A stretch of 18,019 nt of DNA from JAZQUM01 sp045631305 (GTDB lineage Bacteria > Bacillota > Clostridia > Oscillospirales > Oscillospiraceae): positions 1 through 18,019 of the forward strand of contig JAZQUM010000133.1 of the NCBI GenBank assembly GCA_045631305.1. The letters are read 5' to 3'. Shown here one piece after another: positions 1 to 7,359 of this stretch. A model generated the notes under the pieces. That model was not told the DNA's origin. It was given only the letters and a program-made list of their open reading frames with translations, and searched no databases. The stretch's first letter is position 1. The number at the start of each line of letters is the position of its first letter. A program made the translations under genes and the position numbers.

Positions 1-1284
1 GGAGATTGCGATACCGTAGGTGCCGCAGATGTGGCCGGAGATGAACAGGCAGATACCGATGAGAACGATGGGAGCCAGAGCGGAACGAGAGCCGATAGCG
101 TCGCCCTTGGTGATAACGAATGCTTCACCTTCGGGAGCCATTTCAGCCAGCTGCTGAGTGGGCTTGTAGTCGCCGGAAGTGTAATATTCGGTGATAGCGC
201 CGATGGCTACGCCGCTGGCGATACCCAGAACGCTTGCGATCCAGGGGGAGATCCAGCCGAATGCGAATTCGCTGTGTTCAACGCTGCCGAAGAGGATGTA
301 GCTTGCAGCCAGAGCGAATACCAGGGTCAGGCCTGCGGAGATGTAAGTAGCCAGGTTCAGTTCCTTGGAAGGATCGTCGCCCATCTTCTTAACAGCAGCG
401 ATCACCAGACCGATAACGCAGGAGAGGAGGCCAAGGCCTGCGATCATGATGGGGTAAACGATGGAAACGGAGAGAACGTCTTCAGCGATGGTACCCTTGT
501 TGAAGAGGGTAACAGCGATCATGATGGAAGCGGAAACGGTAGCAACAAAGCTTTCCAGAAGGTCGGAGCAGTTGCCTGCGATGTCGTTAACGTTGTCGCC
601 GATGAAGTCAGCTACTACGTTGGGAACGCGGCTGTCATCTTCGGGCAGGTCATGACGGATCTTGCCCAGGATGTCTGCAGAGATGTCAGCTGCCTTGGTG
701 TAGTTACCGCCTGCAACACGGTTGAACATTGCAACGATGGAGCAGCCCAGAGAATAGGTGCTGATGCGCATGATGGAGGGGTTGCATTCCAGGTTAGCAA
801 CCAGACCGCTGCCGGTAGCGCCGGGTTCAACGCCCCATGCCAGAACGATGATCAGCAGGCCCAGCAGACCGAAGGACTGAACAGCAACGCCGGAAACGGA
901 GCCGCCGCACAGAGCAACCTTAACGGTTTCGCCGATGGACATGGTTTCACGAGCGGTGTTGGAAGTGCGAACGTTTGCATAGGTGGCGCTCTTCATACCA
1001 AGAACGCAAACTGCAGTGGACATGCAGGCACCCATCAGGAAGGTGATGCCGGAAGTAGCTTCAATGAACAGGGAGAAAACCAGAGCGATAGCAGCTGCTA
1101 CCACGGAGATGGTCTTGTACTCAGTGATCATGAAAGCGTTGGAGCCGGAACGGATGATGCCGGCCATTTCGATCATTTCGTCGGTGCCTTCCTTCATCTT
1201 CTTAATGCGCATGTAGTTGAATGCGACATAAGCAAGAGCCAGGGCGACAACGCAGAGAGCCAGAGAATAAACCAGAGAACTCAT
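1..1284 (-). CDS. hppA: Membrane-bound ion-translocating pyrophosphatase, 5' part (runs off left edge)
   Basis: This is an integral membrane pyrophosphatase, which couples hydrolysis of pyrophosphate to export of H+ or Na+. The window shows the first 428 codons of a family usually about 650-750 residues long. The N-terminus is a membrane helix, and further hydrophobic segments alternate with short charged loops. The catalytic block is at residues 200-246: a D-x-S-A-D-I-L-G-K version of the family's DVGADLVGK signature, then EDDSR and GDNVND, with the acidic Mg-PPi ligands kept. Several signature residues differ from the textbook plant or Rhodospirillum type (G to S, GDNVGD to GDNVND), so this is a divergent subfamily. 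The residue that decides K+ dependence lies beyond the left edge, and ion specificity cannot be called. The start ATG has a GAGGT ribosome site 7 nt upstream, inside a purine-rich leader. It is divergent from the LysR gene. Confidence 0.95.
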   Translation of the reverse strand, partial: MSSLVYSLALCVVALALAYVAFNYMRIKKMKEGTDEMIEMAGIIRSGSNAFMITEYKTISVVAAAIALVFSLFIEATSGITFLMGACMSTAVCVLGMKSATYANVRTSNTARETMSIGETVKVALCGGSVSGVAVQSFGLLGLLIIVLAWGVEPGATGSGLVANLECNPSIMRISTYSLGCSIVAMFNRVAGGNYTKAADISADILGKIRHDLPEDDSRVPNVVADFIGDNVNDIAGNCSDLLESFVATVSASIMIAVTLFNKGTIAEDVLSVSIVYPIMIAGLGLLSCVIGLVIAAVKKMGDDPSKELNLATYISAGLTLVFALAASYILFGSVEHSEFAFGWISPWIASVLGIASGVAIGAITEYYTSGDYKPTQQLAEMAPEGEAFVITKGDAIGSRSALAPIVLIGICLFISGHICGTYGIAIS

Positions 1285-1410
1285 ATGTTTTTACCTCTTT
1301 TTCTTTTTTTCTTTTTTTGTTTTTGCCTTCTATCATGGAAATGGGGGACGGGTGATGCTCACACAGTGTCCCGCCAGAGAAAAGGAAGTTAGAAAAAGCC
1401 CAAATTACGG

Positions 1411-1440
1411 ATTGTAATTTGATTAACCATAGTATACAAT
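1411..1440. promoter_or_regulatory. Overlapping divergent promoters for hppA (minus) and lysR (plus)
   Basis: Read on the plus strand, TTGTAA at 1412-1417 and TACAAT at 1435-1440 are spaced 17 bp and point at lysR. Read on the minus strand, TTGTAT (1434-1439) and TACAAT (1411-1416) are also spaced 17 bp and point at hppA. Each hexamer therefore serves as -35 in one direction and -10 in the other. The sequence match is seen directly; promoter activity is inferred. Confidence 0.55.
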
Positions 1441-1477
1441 AGGGGCAGATATAAGAAAAGATACGATTTCTAATGTA

Positions 1478-1500
1478 TGATATGAGAAGTCTTCATATCA
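1478..1500. promoter_or_regulatory. Inverted repeat upstream of lysR, possible LysR operator
   Basis: TGATATGA and TCATATCA are perfect 8-bp arms separated by 7 bp, ending 30 bp before the lysR start codon. The dyad contains the T-N11-A pattern typical of LysR-type binding sites. It lies downstream of the proposed lysR promoter, which would suit autorepression. Which protein binds it is inference. Confidence 0.4.
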
Positions 1501-1530
1501 AATAGAGAGAAGCGGAGGCGTGTTTTTTGT

Positions 1531-2412
1531 ATGGATATCAATAAGTACAAGGTGTTTCTGCAGGCAGTGGATGCAGGCAGTTTTTCCCGCGTGGCAGATG
1601 CACTGGGCTACACCCCCTCCGGCATCGTACACATGATGAATACACTGGAAAGTGAAATGGGATTTCCCCTTTTGATCCGCAGCCGCAAGGGCGTTCGCCC
1701 CACACCGGATGGGGAACGCATTGTGCCTGTGCTTCGTGAACTGGTGCGTTGGGAAGAGCAGCTTAATCAGGTAACTTCTGATATCTGCGGTATTGCTACC
1801 GGTACCATCCACATTGGCACTTATTACAGTATTGCTGTCAACTGGCTGCCGGAAGTTATTAAGGCATTTGAGCGGGACTTCCCCAATGTACATATTATGA
1901 TTCTGGAAGGTGTGCATCAGCAGCTGGATGAGTGGCTGGATGAGCACCGCGTGGACTTCTGCCTCTATAGTCATCAGCCCGGCAGCTCCCATGAGTGGAT
2001 CCCTCTGCGCCGTGACCGCATGGTGGCAGTATTGCCCAAGAACCATCCCCGGGCGGGAGACAGTGCTTTCCCCATTGATCTTTGCCGCAGTGAGCGCTTT
2101 ATCATGCCTGCTGCAGGTTATGACTACGATATTATGCGTGTTATGGATAAGCATCAGATCACGCCCAATGTGCGCTATTCCACGGGCGAGGACAATGCTG
2201 CTATTTCCATGATCCAGAATGGCCTTGGCGTAGGTGTTCTCAATGAACTGACCACTGTGGGCCGCGAAAATGACGTGGTGCTTTTGCCGCTGGAACCCCA
2301 TGAGGAGATCGAGCTTGGCATCGCGTTGCCTTCTCTCAAAAAAGCACCTCCCGCCGTGCAGCGTTTTGTTTCTTACCTGCGGGATTATCTGGCAGATCAG
2401 GGCGAGAAATAA
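1531..2412 (+). CDS. LysR family transcriptional regulator
   Basis: This is a DNA-binding regulator of 293 residues, the usual LTTR length. Residues 1-60 form the winged HTH (MDINKYKVFLQAVDAGSFS, then the recognition helix around YTPSGIVHMMNTLE). Residues 90-290 form the periplasmic-binding-protein-like effector domain (GTIHIGTYYSIAVNWLP onward). The ligand cannot be told from sequence. The start is the first ATG, with a GGAGG-like site about 12 nt upstream, slightly long. It is divergent from hppA and sits 12 nt before the DUF1643 gene, with which it is probably co-transcribed. LysR regulators often control the divergent neighbour, so hppA is a candidate target; this is inference supported only by the overlapping promoters and the dyad at 1478-1500. 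Confidence 0.93.
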   Translation: MDINKYKVFLQAVDAGSFSRVADALGYTPSGIVHMMNTLESEMGFPLLIRSRKGVRPTPDGERIVPVLRELVRWEEQLNQVTSDICGIATGTIHIGTYYSIAVNWLPEVIKAFERDFPNVHIMILEGVHQQLDEWLDEHRVDFCLYSHQPGSSHEWIPLRRDRMVAVLPKNHPRAGDSAFPIDLCRSERFIMPAAGYDYDIMRVMDKHQITPNVRYSTGEDNAAISMIQNGLGVGVLNELTTVGRENDVVLLPLEPHEEIELGIALPSLKKAPPAVQRFVSYLRDYLADQGEK

Positions 2413-2424
2413 GGAGGCTACACC

Positions 2425-3063
2425 ATGCATGTTCCTACTTGTGAATCCTGCGAGGTGCAGATCCTTCGTTTTGATGAGGCGCTGAATCGCTCCCTTGCCC
2501 AAAGTGATGTGGGCTATGACACAGAGAAGTGGCTCTATGTGCCCAACTTCTATTCGGAGTACCGATATATTTTGGGCACTTACGGAAAAAATCCACTGAT
2601 ATGTATCGGTATCAATCCTTCTACCGCCGAGCCGGATAATCTGGATCCTACGCTGCAGTCTGTTTCCCGGATTGCGGCTGGCAACGGGTTTGACAGTTTT
2701 ATTATGTTCAATGTCTATGCCCAGCGTGCTACCAGACCCGACGATATGGATAAGTCCTGGAATAAGGAACTGCATCGGGAAAATATGCTGGCCTTTGAGC
2801 ATATTCTCAAAGGGGTGTTCCCCGATCATGTGCCTGCCGTATGGGCGGCTTGGGGCACCATCATTGAAAAGCGGGACTATCTTCCCCTTTGCGTAGAAGA
2901 GATGGTTTCCATCGGTAAAAAATACGGTGCAAGATGGCTCAGTGCAGGCAAGCGCTCCAAAGCGGGGCATCCTCACCATCCGCTGTATCTGAAAGCTACC
3001 TCTCCTGTAGAGGATTTTCCCATTGAAGAATATCTGGAAAGTATAAAAAAAGCAGATGCTTAA
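2425..3063 (+). CDS. DUF1643 domain-containing protein
   Basis: This protein has 212 residues, no signal peptide and no membrane segment. Residues 45-190 match the DUF1643 pattern: a tyrosine-rich strand region, then INPSTAEPDNLDPTLQSV near residues 64-80, then a VYAQRATRPDD block and a WGT motif. The biochemical function of the family is unknown and none is claimed here. The start ATG is preceded by AAGGAGG, which overlaps the lysR stop codon, giving a 12-nt gap and likely co-transcription. An N-terminal extension carries a C-x2-C pair (CESCE), not enough on its own to call a metal site. The last codons (A-D-A-stop) are part of the palindromic terminator shared with the convergent MATE gene. 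Confidence 0.85.
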   Translation: MHVPTCESCEVQILRFDEALNRSLAQSDVGYDTEKWLYVPNFYSEYRYILGTYGKNPLICIGINPSTAEPDNLDPTLQSVSRIAAGNGFDSFIMFNVYAQRATRPDDMDKSWNKELHRENMLAFEHILKGVFPDHVPAVWAAWGTIIEKRDYLPLCVEEMVSIGKKYGARWLSAGKRSKAGHPHHPLYLKATSPVEDFPIEEYLESIKKADA

Positions 3064-3076
3064 GCATCTGCTTTTT
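3047..3076. terminator. Bidirectional terminator formed by a perfect 30-bp palindrome
   Basis: The palindrome is centred between 3061 and 3062 and consists of an AGCAGATGCT arm flanked by A-runs and its exact complement. It gives a stable hairpin followed by U-rich sequence in both directions. The two convergent genes end inside it: the plus stop TAA (3061-3063) and the minus stop (3060-3062) overlap in the central TTAA. Confidence 0.85.
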
Positions 3077-4439
3077 CTTTTGGTGTAATTTTCAGGAATG
3101 TCCGTTTCCGCATGATGAAATAGGCACCTATCTGTAAAACCGCGGAAAGAGCCCAGGAAACGGGATAGGAAAGATAGAGGGTTTCCGGCGTGTGGAAGTG
3201 GACAAATGCTGTGGAGATCCATACAAAGCGGAACACGCAGACACTCAGTAGGGAGAGCGCTGTGGGAAGAAGGGAATAGCCAAGCCCGCGCAGCGCGCCT
3301 GCCATAGTGTCCTGCACGCCGCAAAGAAAATAGAGATAACTGAAATAGGCCAGACGAATCATGGCAAGGGCGATAACTTCCGTTTCGCCGGGGGCATAAA
3401 GGCCCACCAAGGTTTCTCCGAAAATATAGGCAAGGTTGCCTGTGACAAGGCCTACTACTGTGGCATAGACCATGCACAAGAGCACGCAGCGCTCTGTGCG
3501 GCGGCGGTTGCCTGCGCCGTAATTCTGGCCCACGAAGGAAATGGCGGCCTGATGGAAAGCGTTGGTGCCCACAAACAAGAAGCCTTCGATACTGAGAGAA
3601 GCAGAGCAGGCAGCAAGCAGAGTGGAATCATCAAAAGAGTTGAGACCTGTCTGAATGGCTACGTTGGAAATAGAGAAAAGGGAGCCTTGAATGCCGGCGG
3701 GAAGGCCCACCTGCAAAATCTGCAGTACCATGGTCTTGTCGAAACGGAGTTTTTTCAGATCCAGATGTACGCAGCTTTGCTCTTTCATCAAACACTGCAC
3801 CACAAGGCCTGCGGACATATACTGGGAAATGATGGTAGCGAGGGCTACGCCTGCTACGTCCATCTCAAAAACAATGACAAAAAGTAAATTCAAAGCCACA
3901 TTGACAACACCGGAAGCTGTGAGATAGTACAGCGGGCGGCGGGTATCACCCCGGGCGCGAAGAATGGCGGCGCCGAAGTTATAGACCATGATGGCGGGAA
4001 TGCCCAGGAAATAGATCCGCAGATACATGGTAGCAAGATCGATGACATCCCAGGGCGAGGAAGTCCAGGTCAGGATAGTGCGGGTGCCGACAGCACCGAT
4101 AGCACCCATCACAATACCGCAGACGGCAGCAAGGGGGATGGCGGTATGCACGCAGCGGGAAACGCGCTGATCGTTTCCTGCGCCGATATCTCGGGCCACC
4201 AGTACATTGGCGCCTACGCTGAGTCCTGTGAAAAGGTTTACCACCAACTGAATCACGGGGGTGGTGGAGCCCACCGCAGCCAGCGATTCGTTACCTGCGT
4301 AGCGGCCAACTACCACAACGTCTGCGGCGTTAAAAAGAAGCTGCAGAATACTTGAGAGCATCAGCGGCAAGGCGAAAAGGAGGATTTTGTCCCAAAGGGA
4401 ACCGGAACACATATCAATGCTGTTTTTTCCTTTGGACAT
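3060..4439 (-). CDS. MATE family multidrug/organic-cation efflux transporter
   Basis: This is a 459-residue inner-membrane protein, a normal length for MATE transporters, which export cationic compounds using Na+ or H+ gradients. The N-terminus (MCSGSLWDKILLFALPLMLS at 10-29) is the typical MATE entry helix, followed by LLFNAADVVVVGRYAG and VGSTTPVIQ. The two halves repeat the fold, the second beginning around the VGLPAGIQGSLFSISN segment. About 12 hydrophobic segments are visible. The subfamily resembles the DinF/NorM-like clostridial transporters, and the substrate is unknown. The start ATG has AAAGGAGG about 7 nt upstream. The gene is transcribed alone, between a TATAAT-type promoter and the shared palindromic terminator. 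Confidence 0.93.
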   Translation of the reverse strand: MSKGKNSIDMCSGSLWDKILLFALPLMLSSILQLLFNAADVVVVGRYAGNESLAAVGSTTPVIQLVVNLFTGLSVGANVLVARDIGAGNDQRVSRCVHTAIPLAAVCGIVMGAIGAVGTRTILTWTSSPWDVIDLATMYLRIYFLGIPAIMVYNFGAAILRARGDTRRPLYYLTASGVVNVALNLLFVIVFEMDVAGVALATIISQYMSAGLVVQCLMKEQSCVHLDLKKLRFDKTMVLQILQVGLPAGIQGSLFSISNVAIQTGLNSFDDSTLLAACSASLSIEGFLFVGTNAFHQAAISFVGQNYGAGNRRRTERCVLLCMVYATVVGLVTGNLAYIFGETLVGLYAPGETEVIALAMIRLAYFSYLYFLCGVQDTMAGALRGLGYSLLPTALSLLSVCVFRFVWISTAFVHFHTPETLYLSYPVSWALSAVLQIGAYFIMRKRTFLKITPKEKADA

Positions 4440-4470
4440 ACTTGGCCTCCTTTCTTTTCTTTCTTATCCT

Positions 4471-4476
4471 ATTATA
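4471..4476 (-). promoter_or_regulatory. Candidate -10 box of the MATE gene
   Basis: A perfect TATAAT lies on the minus strand 32 nt before the MATE start codon. The -35 region is weak (CTTTTC at 17-bp spacing), so only the -10 is called. Confidence 0.4.
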
Positions 4477-4494
4477 GTCCACAAAGAAAAAAAG

Positions 4495-4528
4495 AAAAGA
4501 GCGAATGCAGAAGCATTCGCTCTTTTTT
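4495..4528. terminator. Terminator of the purine permease gene (bidirectional form)
   Basis: A 10-bp stem GAGCGAATGC with an AGAA loop (4499-4522) is flanked by A4 and T6, so it has a U-tract on either strand. It lies 14 nt beyond the permease stop codon and just upstream of the MATE promoter, separating the two minus-strand genes. Confidence 0.85.
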
Positions 4529-4542
4529 GTGTGTTTTGTGTA

Positions 4543-5949
4543 TCAACGGGTCAGGAAGAACATCAGGGTGAAGAGCAGGGTAATGACCCAGGTACCTGCG
4601 TTGACTTCCTTTGCCTTGCCGGTGAAGAGCTTTACAAAGACGAAAGCGATCAGACCGAAGGCGATACCATAGGAGATGTTGTAAGTCAGAGGCATGATGG
4701 CGAGGGTCATGAAGGCAGCAACGGCAGCGGAGGGATCGTCCCAGTCGATGTCCTTTACATTCTTCACCATGAGAACGCCCACATAGATAAGGGCGGCAGC
4801 AGTTGCATAGGTGGGGATCAGCTGAGCAACGGGAGCCAGGAACATGGAGATGAAGAAGAGAGCTGCGGTAACCATGGAGCTGAGACCGGTGCGGCCGCCT
4901 TCACCAACGCCTGCAGCGGATTCCACGAAGGTGGTAACGGTGGAAGTACCGCAGACGGAGCCTGCAGTGGTAGCAATAGCGTCAGCCAGCATAGCGCGGT
5001 CCATGTTGGGAATATCGCCGTTCTTATCCAGCATGTCACCGGCGGAGCAAGCGCCGTACAGCGTGCCCAGCGTGTCGAACATATCTACCATGCAGAAGGC
5101 CAGCATGGTGGTAAGGAAAGTAACTACAAAGTTGGCAGCGCCGTGAGCGGCAATGTAAGCGGAGAAATCAAAGCCTTCGGTAAAGACCTTGGCAAAGGCA
5201 AGGGTGCCAAAATCGCGGAAGGCTGCCATAAAGTCGCTGGTGAGATTGGGAGCCACAGAACTTTCATAGAAGCCGGGAACGGTGGCAAGACCTAGAACAT
5301 AATAGGCAACAGCTGCGCCCAAAATGCCCCAAAGAACAGCGCCCTTGACCTGCTTTTTGGACATAGCGCCAATGGCAAAGACGGCGATAACGGTGATCAG
5401 AATGGGCATGATCTCGCCCCAGGTAACGGTGCCGCCGAAGAGGTTGAAGGAATGGAGGTTAACGAGAGTAGCACCGTCGTCCACCACAAGGCCTGCATTC
5501 TGCATGCCGATGAAGGCGATGAAGAGACCGATACCGGCGGAGATAGCAGTTTTTACTTCCTTGGGAATGGAGTTGAAGATGATCTTACGAAGACCGGTCA
5601 CTGTCAGCAGAATGAAGACAAGACCGTCCACCAGAACGCAGACCAGAGCATTGGCGTAAGTAAAGCCAAAGCCAAGGCAAACGGTGTAAACAAAGAATGC
5701 GTTCAGACCCATACCGGGAGCCTGTGCCAGAGGCAGGTTTGCCAGAAGACCGATGGCCACCGTACCGATCACAGCGGAAATTGCGGTGGATACATAGATG
5801 GCACCGTAGGTCACCTGACCTTCCAGAGTGGCGAACATACCGGCGTTGACCATCAGGATGTAAGCCATGGCCATAAAGGTGGTGATACCGGCTACGACTT
5901 CGGTTCTCACGGTGGAACCGTGTTCTTTCACCTTAAAGAATTTTTCCAT
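4543..5949 (-). CDS. NCS2 family purine (guanine/hypoxanthine/adenine) permease, AzgA/PbuG type
   Basis: This is a 468-residue membrane protein importing purine bases by ion symport. The N-terminus (MEKFFKVKEHGSTVRTEVVA then GITTFMAMAYILMVN) is the hallmark of the AzgA/PbuG/PbuO branch. It is followed by LPLAQAPGMGLNAFF (about 71-85), the substrate-site helix, and a second repeat with DMFDTLGTLYGACSAG (about 288-303) and TTFVESAAGVGEGGRTGL (about 339-356). Roughly 12-14 hydrophobic segments fit the UraA-type fold. Which purine is carried cannot be decided. The start ATG has AAAGGAGA about 9 nt upstream. It is a single-gene unit with its own promoter and terminator. No purine riboswitch is visible in the leader, although such riboswitches are common in front of this family in Firmicutes. 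Confidence 0.95.
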   Translation of the reverse strand: MEKFFKVKEHGSTVRTEVVAGITTFMAMAYILMVNAGMFATLEGQVTYGAIYVSTAISAVIGTVAIGLLANLPLAQAPGMGLNAFFVYTVCLGFGFTYANALVCVLVDGLVFILLTVTGLRKIIFNSIPKEVKTAISAGIGLFIAFIGMQNAGLVVDDGATLVNLHSFNLFGGTVTWGEIMPILITVIAVFAIGAMSKKQVKGAVLWGILGAAVAYYVLGLATVPGFYESSVAPNLTSDFMAAFRDFGTLAFAKVFTEGFDFSAYIAAHGAANFVVTFLTTMLAFCMVDMFDTLGTLYGACSAGDMLDKNGDIPNMDRAMLADAIATTAGSVCGTSTVTTFVESAAGVGEGGRTGLSSMVTAALFFISMFLAPVAQLIPTYATAAALIYVGVLMVKNVKDIDWDDPSAAVAAFMTLAIMPLTYNISYGIAFGLIAFVFVKLFTGKAKEVNAGTWVITLLFTLMFFLTR

Positions 5950-6007
5950 TTGTTTGTCTCTCCTTTCTTAAATACAGATGTGGGTGGGGGATTTCTTCCT
6001 AAGTAAT

Positions 6008-6046
6008 ATTATATATGCTCTTTTGCGCTGAAACAATGCGCGCAAA
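6008..6046 (-). promoter_or_regulatory. Permease promoter with an inverted repeat over the -35 box
   Basis: On the minus strand TTGTTT (6031-6036) and TATAAT (6008-6013) are spaced exactly 17 bp. An inverted repeat with perfect 7-bp arms TTTGCGC/GCGCAAA (6022-6028 and 6040-6046, 11 bp apart) brackets the -35 box, the position expected of a repressor operator. An A/T-rich block at 6057-6074 upstream could act as an UP element. Binding is inference. Confidence 0.65.
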
Positions 6047-6106
6047 TGTAGAAAAATGCAAAAATTTTTATGCAACCTGACAAAAAGTTAGGTCTGCAGA
6101 GGCGAA

Positions 6107-6138
6107 AAAGGCAGAGGGAGCAAATCACCTCTGCCTTT
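6107..6138 (-). terminator. Terminator of the SLH/cohesin protein gene
   Basis: 11-bp arms AAAGGCAGAGG and CCTCTGCCTTT enclose a 10-nt loop, followed on the minus strand by a T-run. It begins 14 nt after the stop codon of the surface protein gene. Confidence 0.85.
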
Positions 6139-6152
6139 CAATAGGAGTGTTT

Positions 6153-7232
6153 TTAAACGGAAAAAAGTTTCGAATAGTTCACAAGGATTTTAGCCAACTG
6201 CGCGCGGCTGGCAGGATTTTTTGCCCCAAGTGTGGTAGTTGTGGTACCGTTGATCAGCTTATGAAAGACACCCCAGTACATGGGGGCTTTTGCCCAGGAC
6301 GCAAGGGTGGAACTATCGGCAAACTGGGCATCGTAAGATTCGCTGAGAGAAAGCGCGCCATCGCTGCTGCTGCCGCTATAGAGGAAGAGGATCTTCATAG
6401 CTGCCTGACGGCTTAAGGAATCCGAAGGAGCAAAGGTGGTGGAGGTTCTGCCGCCAATATAGCCATTTTCATACGCCCAGGCGATGGCCGTTTTGAATTC
6501 TTCCCGCAGGGCGGAAATGTCAGTAAAGGGAGTGGTGCTATGGCATTCGGGTTTGCCTGCTAAACGCCAGAGCATAGTGACAAATTGGGCACGGGTCACA
6601 TGATTGGAGGGACGGAAGGTGCCGTCATCATAGCCGGTAATAAGTCCCATTTCCGAAGCTTTTTCCACAAAGGATGAAGCCCAATGAGAAGAAGGAACGT
6701 CGCTGAAAGAAGGGGCAGTGGGAGTTTCTTCAGGAGCGGGCACTTCAGGAGCGGGCACTTCAGGAGCGGCAGGCGGACAGGAATAAGAAATCTCGGGACT
6801 GTAAGGAATGCTGCTGCCGTCGGTTGCATTCAGCACGGTGTTTTTCAAAGAAAATGCGGGATCGGCATTTTGCAGCATTTTAAAAGTACAGACCATCAGT
6901 GTGCCGTTTTTATCAATGGAGCGGGAGGAGGCAGCGCTGAAAATAGCGCCGTTTTTCCCTGCGGGATTTTCACTTACAATGGCATTGAGAAGAACGTCAC
7001 CCTTGGTTATGGAGATGCATTCCACTGCGGTGCGGTCAAAAGAAAGGGTGAGCTGCAGCGCGGAAAACCCGGGGTTTCCGTCAATGGAAACGGTTACCTC
7101 AAACATTCCGCCAACGGCGGGCAATGTGTCATCGGCTGTTACCTGCAGCGTAGTGCTGTCAGCAAAAGCAGTGACAGAAAGAGAAAGCACGAGGCAAAAT
7201 GCCATTACCAATGAAAGGAACTTTTTCTGCAC
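6153..7232 (-). CDS. Secreted surface protein: cohesin-like domain, Pro-rich linker, three SLH repeats
   Basis: This is a secreted protein of 359 residues from the GTG start chosen here. Residues 1-24 are a signal peptide (QKKF, hydrophobic core, cleavage after TAFA). Residues 26-150 match a cohesin-type beta-sandwich (GGMFEVTVSIDGNPGFSALQ, then LSFDRTAVECISITKGDVL). A Pro-Ala-Glu linker with PAPEV repeats follows. Three S-layer homology repeats then fill the C-terminus (FSDVPSSHWA...GYDDGTFRPSNHVTRAQ; FTDIS...FAPSDSLSRQ; FADSS...ASRAQ). SLH repeats bind pyruvylated secondary cell wall polymer, so the protein should be held at the surface with the cohesin-like domain exposed. An upstream ATG at 7277 lies inside the -10 box, whereas AAGGAGGG sits 7 nt before the GTG; this decides the start. 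Whether the cohesin-like domain binds a dockerin is unknown. Confidence 0.9.
   Translation of the reverse strand: MQKKFLSLVMAFCLVLSLSVTAFADSTTLQVTADDTLPAVGGMFEVTVSIDGNPGFSALQLTLSFDRTAVECISITKGDVLLNAIVSENPAGKNGAIFSAASSRSIDKNGTLMVCTFKMLQNADPAFSLKNTVLNATDGSSIPYSPEISYSCPPAAPEVPAPEVPAPEETPTAPSFSDVPSSHWASSFVEKASEMGLITGYDDGTFRPSNHVTRAQFVTMLWRLAGKPECHSTTPFTDISALREEFKTAIAWAYENGYIGGRTSTTFAPSDSLSRQAAMKILFLYSGSSSDGALSLSESYDAQFADSSTLASWAKAPMYWGVFHKLINGTTTTTLGAKNPASRAQLAKILVNYSKLFSV
6729..6770. repeat. 15-bp tandem repeat encoding the PAPEV linker
   Basis: TTCAGGAGCGGGCAC occurs twice without a break (6729-6743, 6744-6758), followed by a partial third copy. It lies in frame within the surface protein gene and encodes the five-residue Pro-Ala-Pro-Glu-Val repeat of the linker. 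Copy number could vary by slippage. Confidence 0.85.
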
Positions 7233-7272
7233 GGCGATACCCTCCTTCAGGCAGAAGAAAACTGTTTTTGTA

Positions 7273-7302
7273 ATCATAACACGGATATGCGGGCGATTAC
7301 AA
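7273..7302 (-). promoter_or_regulatory. Promoter of the SLH/cohesin protein gene
   Basis: On the minus strand TTGTAA (7297-7302) and TATGAT (7273-7278) are spaced 18 bp. The predicted transcript starts near 7266, about 34 nt before the GTG start, which excludes the upstream in-frame ATG at 7277. Confidence 0.55.
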
Positions 7303-7322
7303 CTCTGCTAGCTGTTGCAAAA

Positions 7323-7358
7323 CAAAAAAGAAGAACAAAACTTTCGTTGTGTTCTTCT
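7323..7358 (-). terminator. Terminator directly downstream of the tRNA-Ser remnant
   Basis: 13-bp arms with one mismatch (7329-7341 and 7346-7358) enclose a GAAA tetraloop and are followed on the minus strand by T6 and more T-rich sequence. It starts 1 nt after the CCA end of the tRNA-Ser remnant, as expected of a native tRNA terminator. It now also separates the AraC gene from the surface protein promoter. Confidence 0.85.
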
Positions 7359-7359
7359 A

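Noticed and set aside
31..1392. Long plus-strand ORF of 453 codons
   Set aside because: It is antisense to the pyrophosphatase gene, has no recognisable domain and an unnatural composition rich in Asp, Gly, Asn and Ala. It is a codon-bias shadow.
1498..3477. Long minus-strand ORF of 659 codons
   Set aside because: It is antisense to lysR and the DUF1643 gene and runs into the MATE gene. It has no family resemblance and no ribosome site.
5950..6106. Purine riboswitch in front of the purine permease
   Set aside because: The conserved TATA...GTCTCTACC...CCG core was not found on the minus strand.
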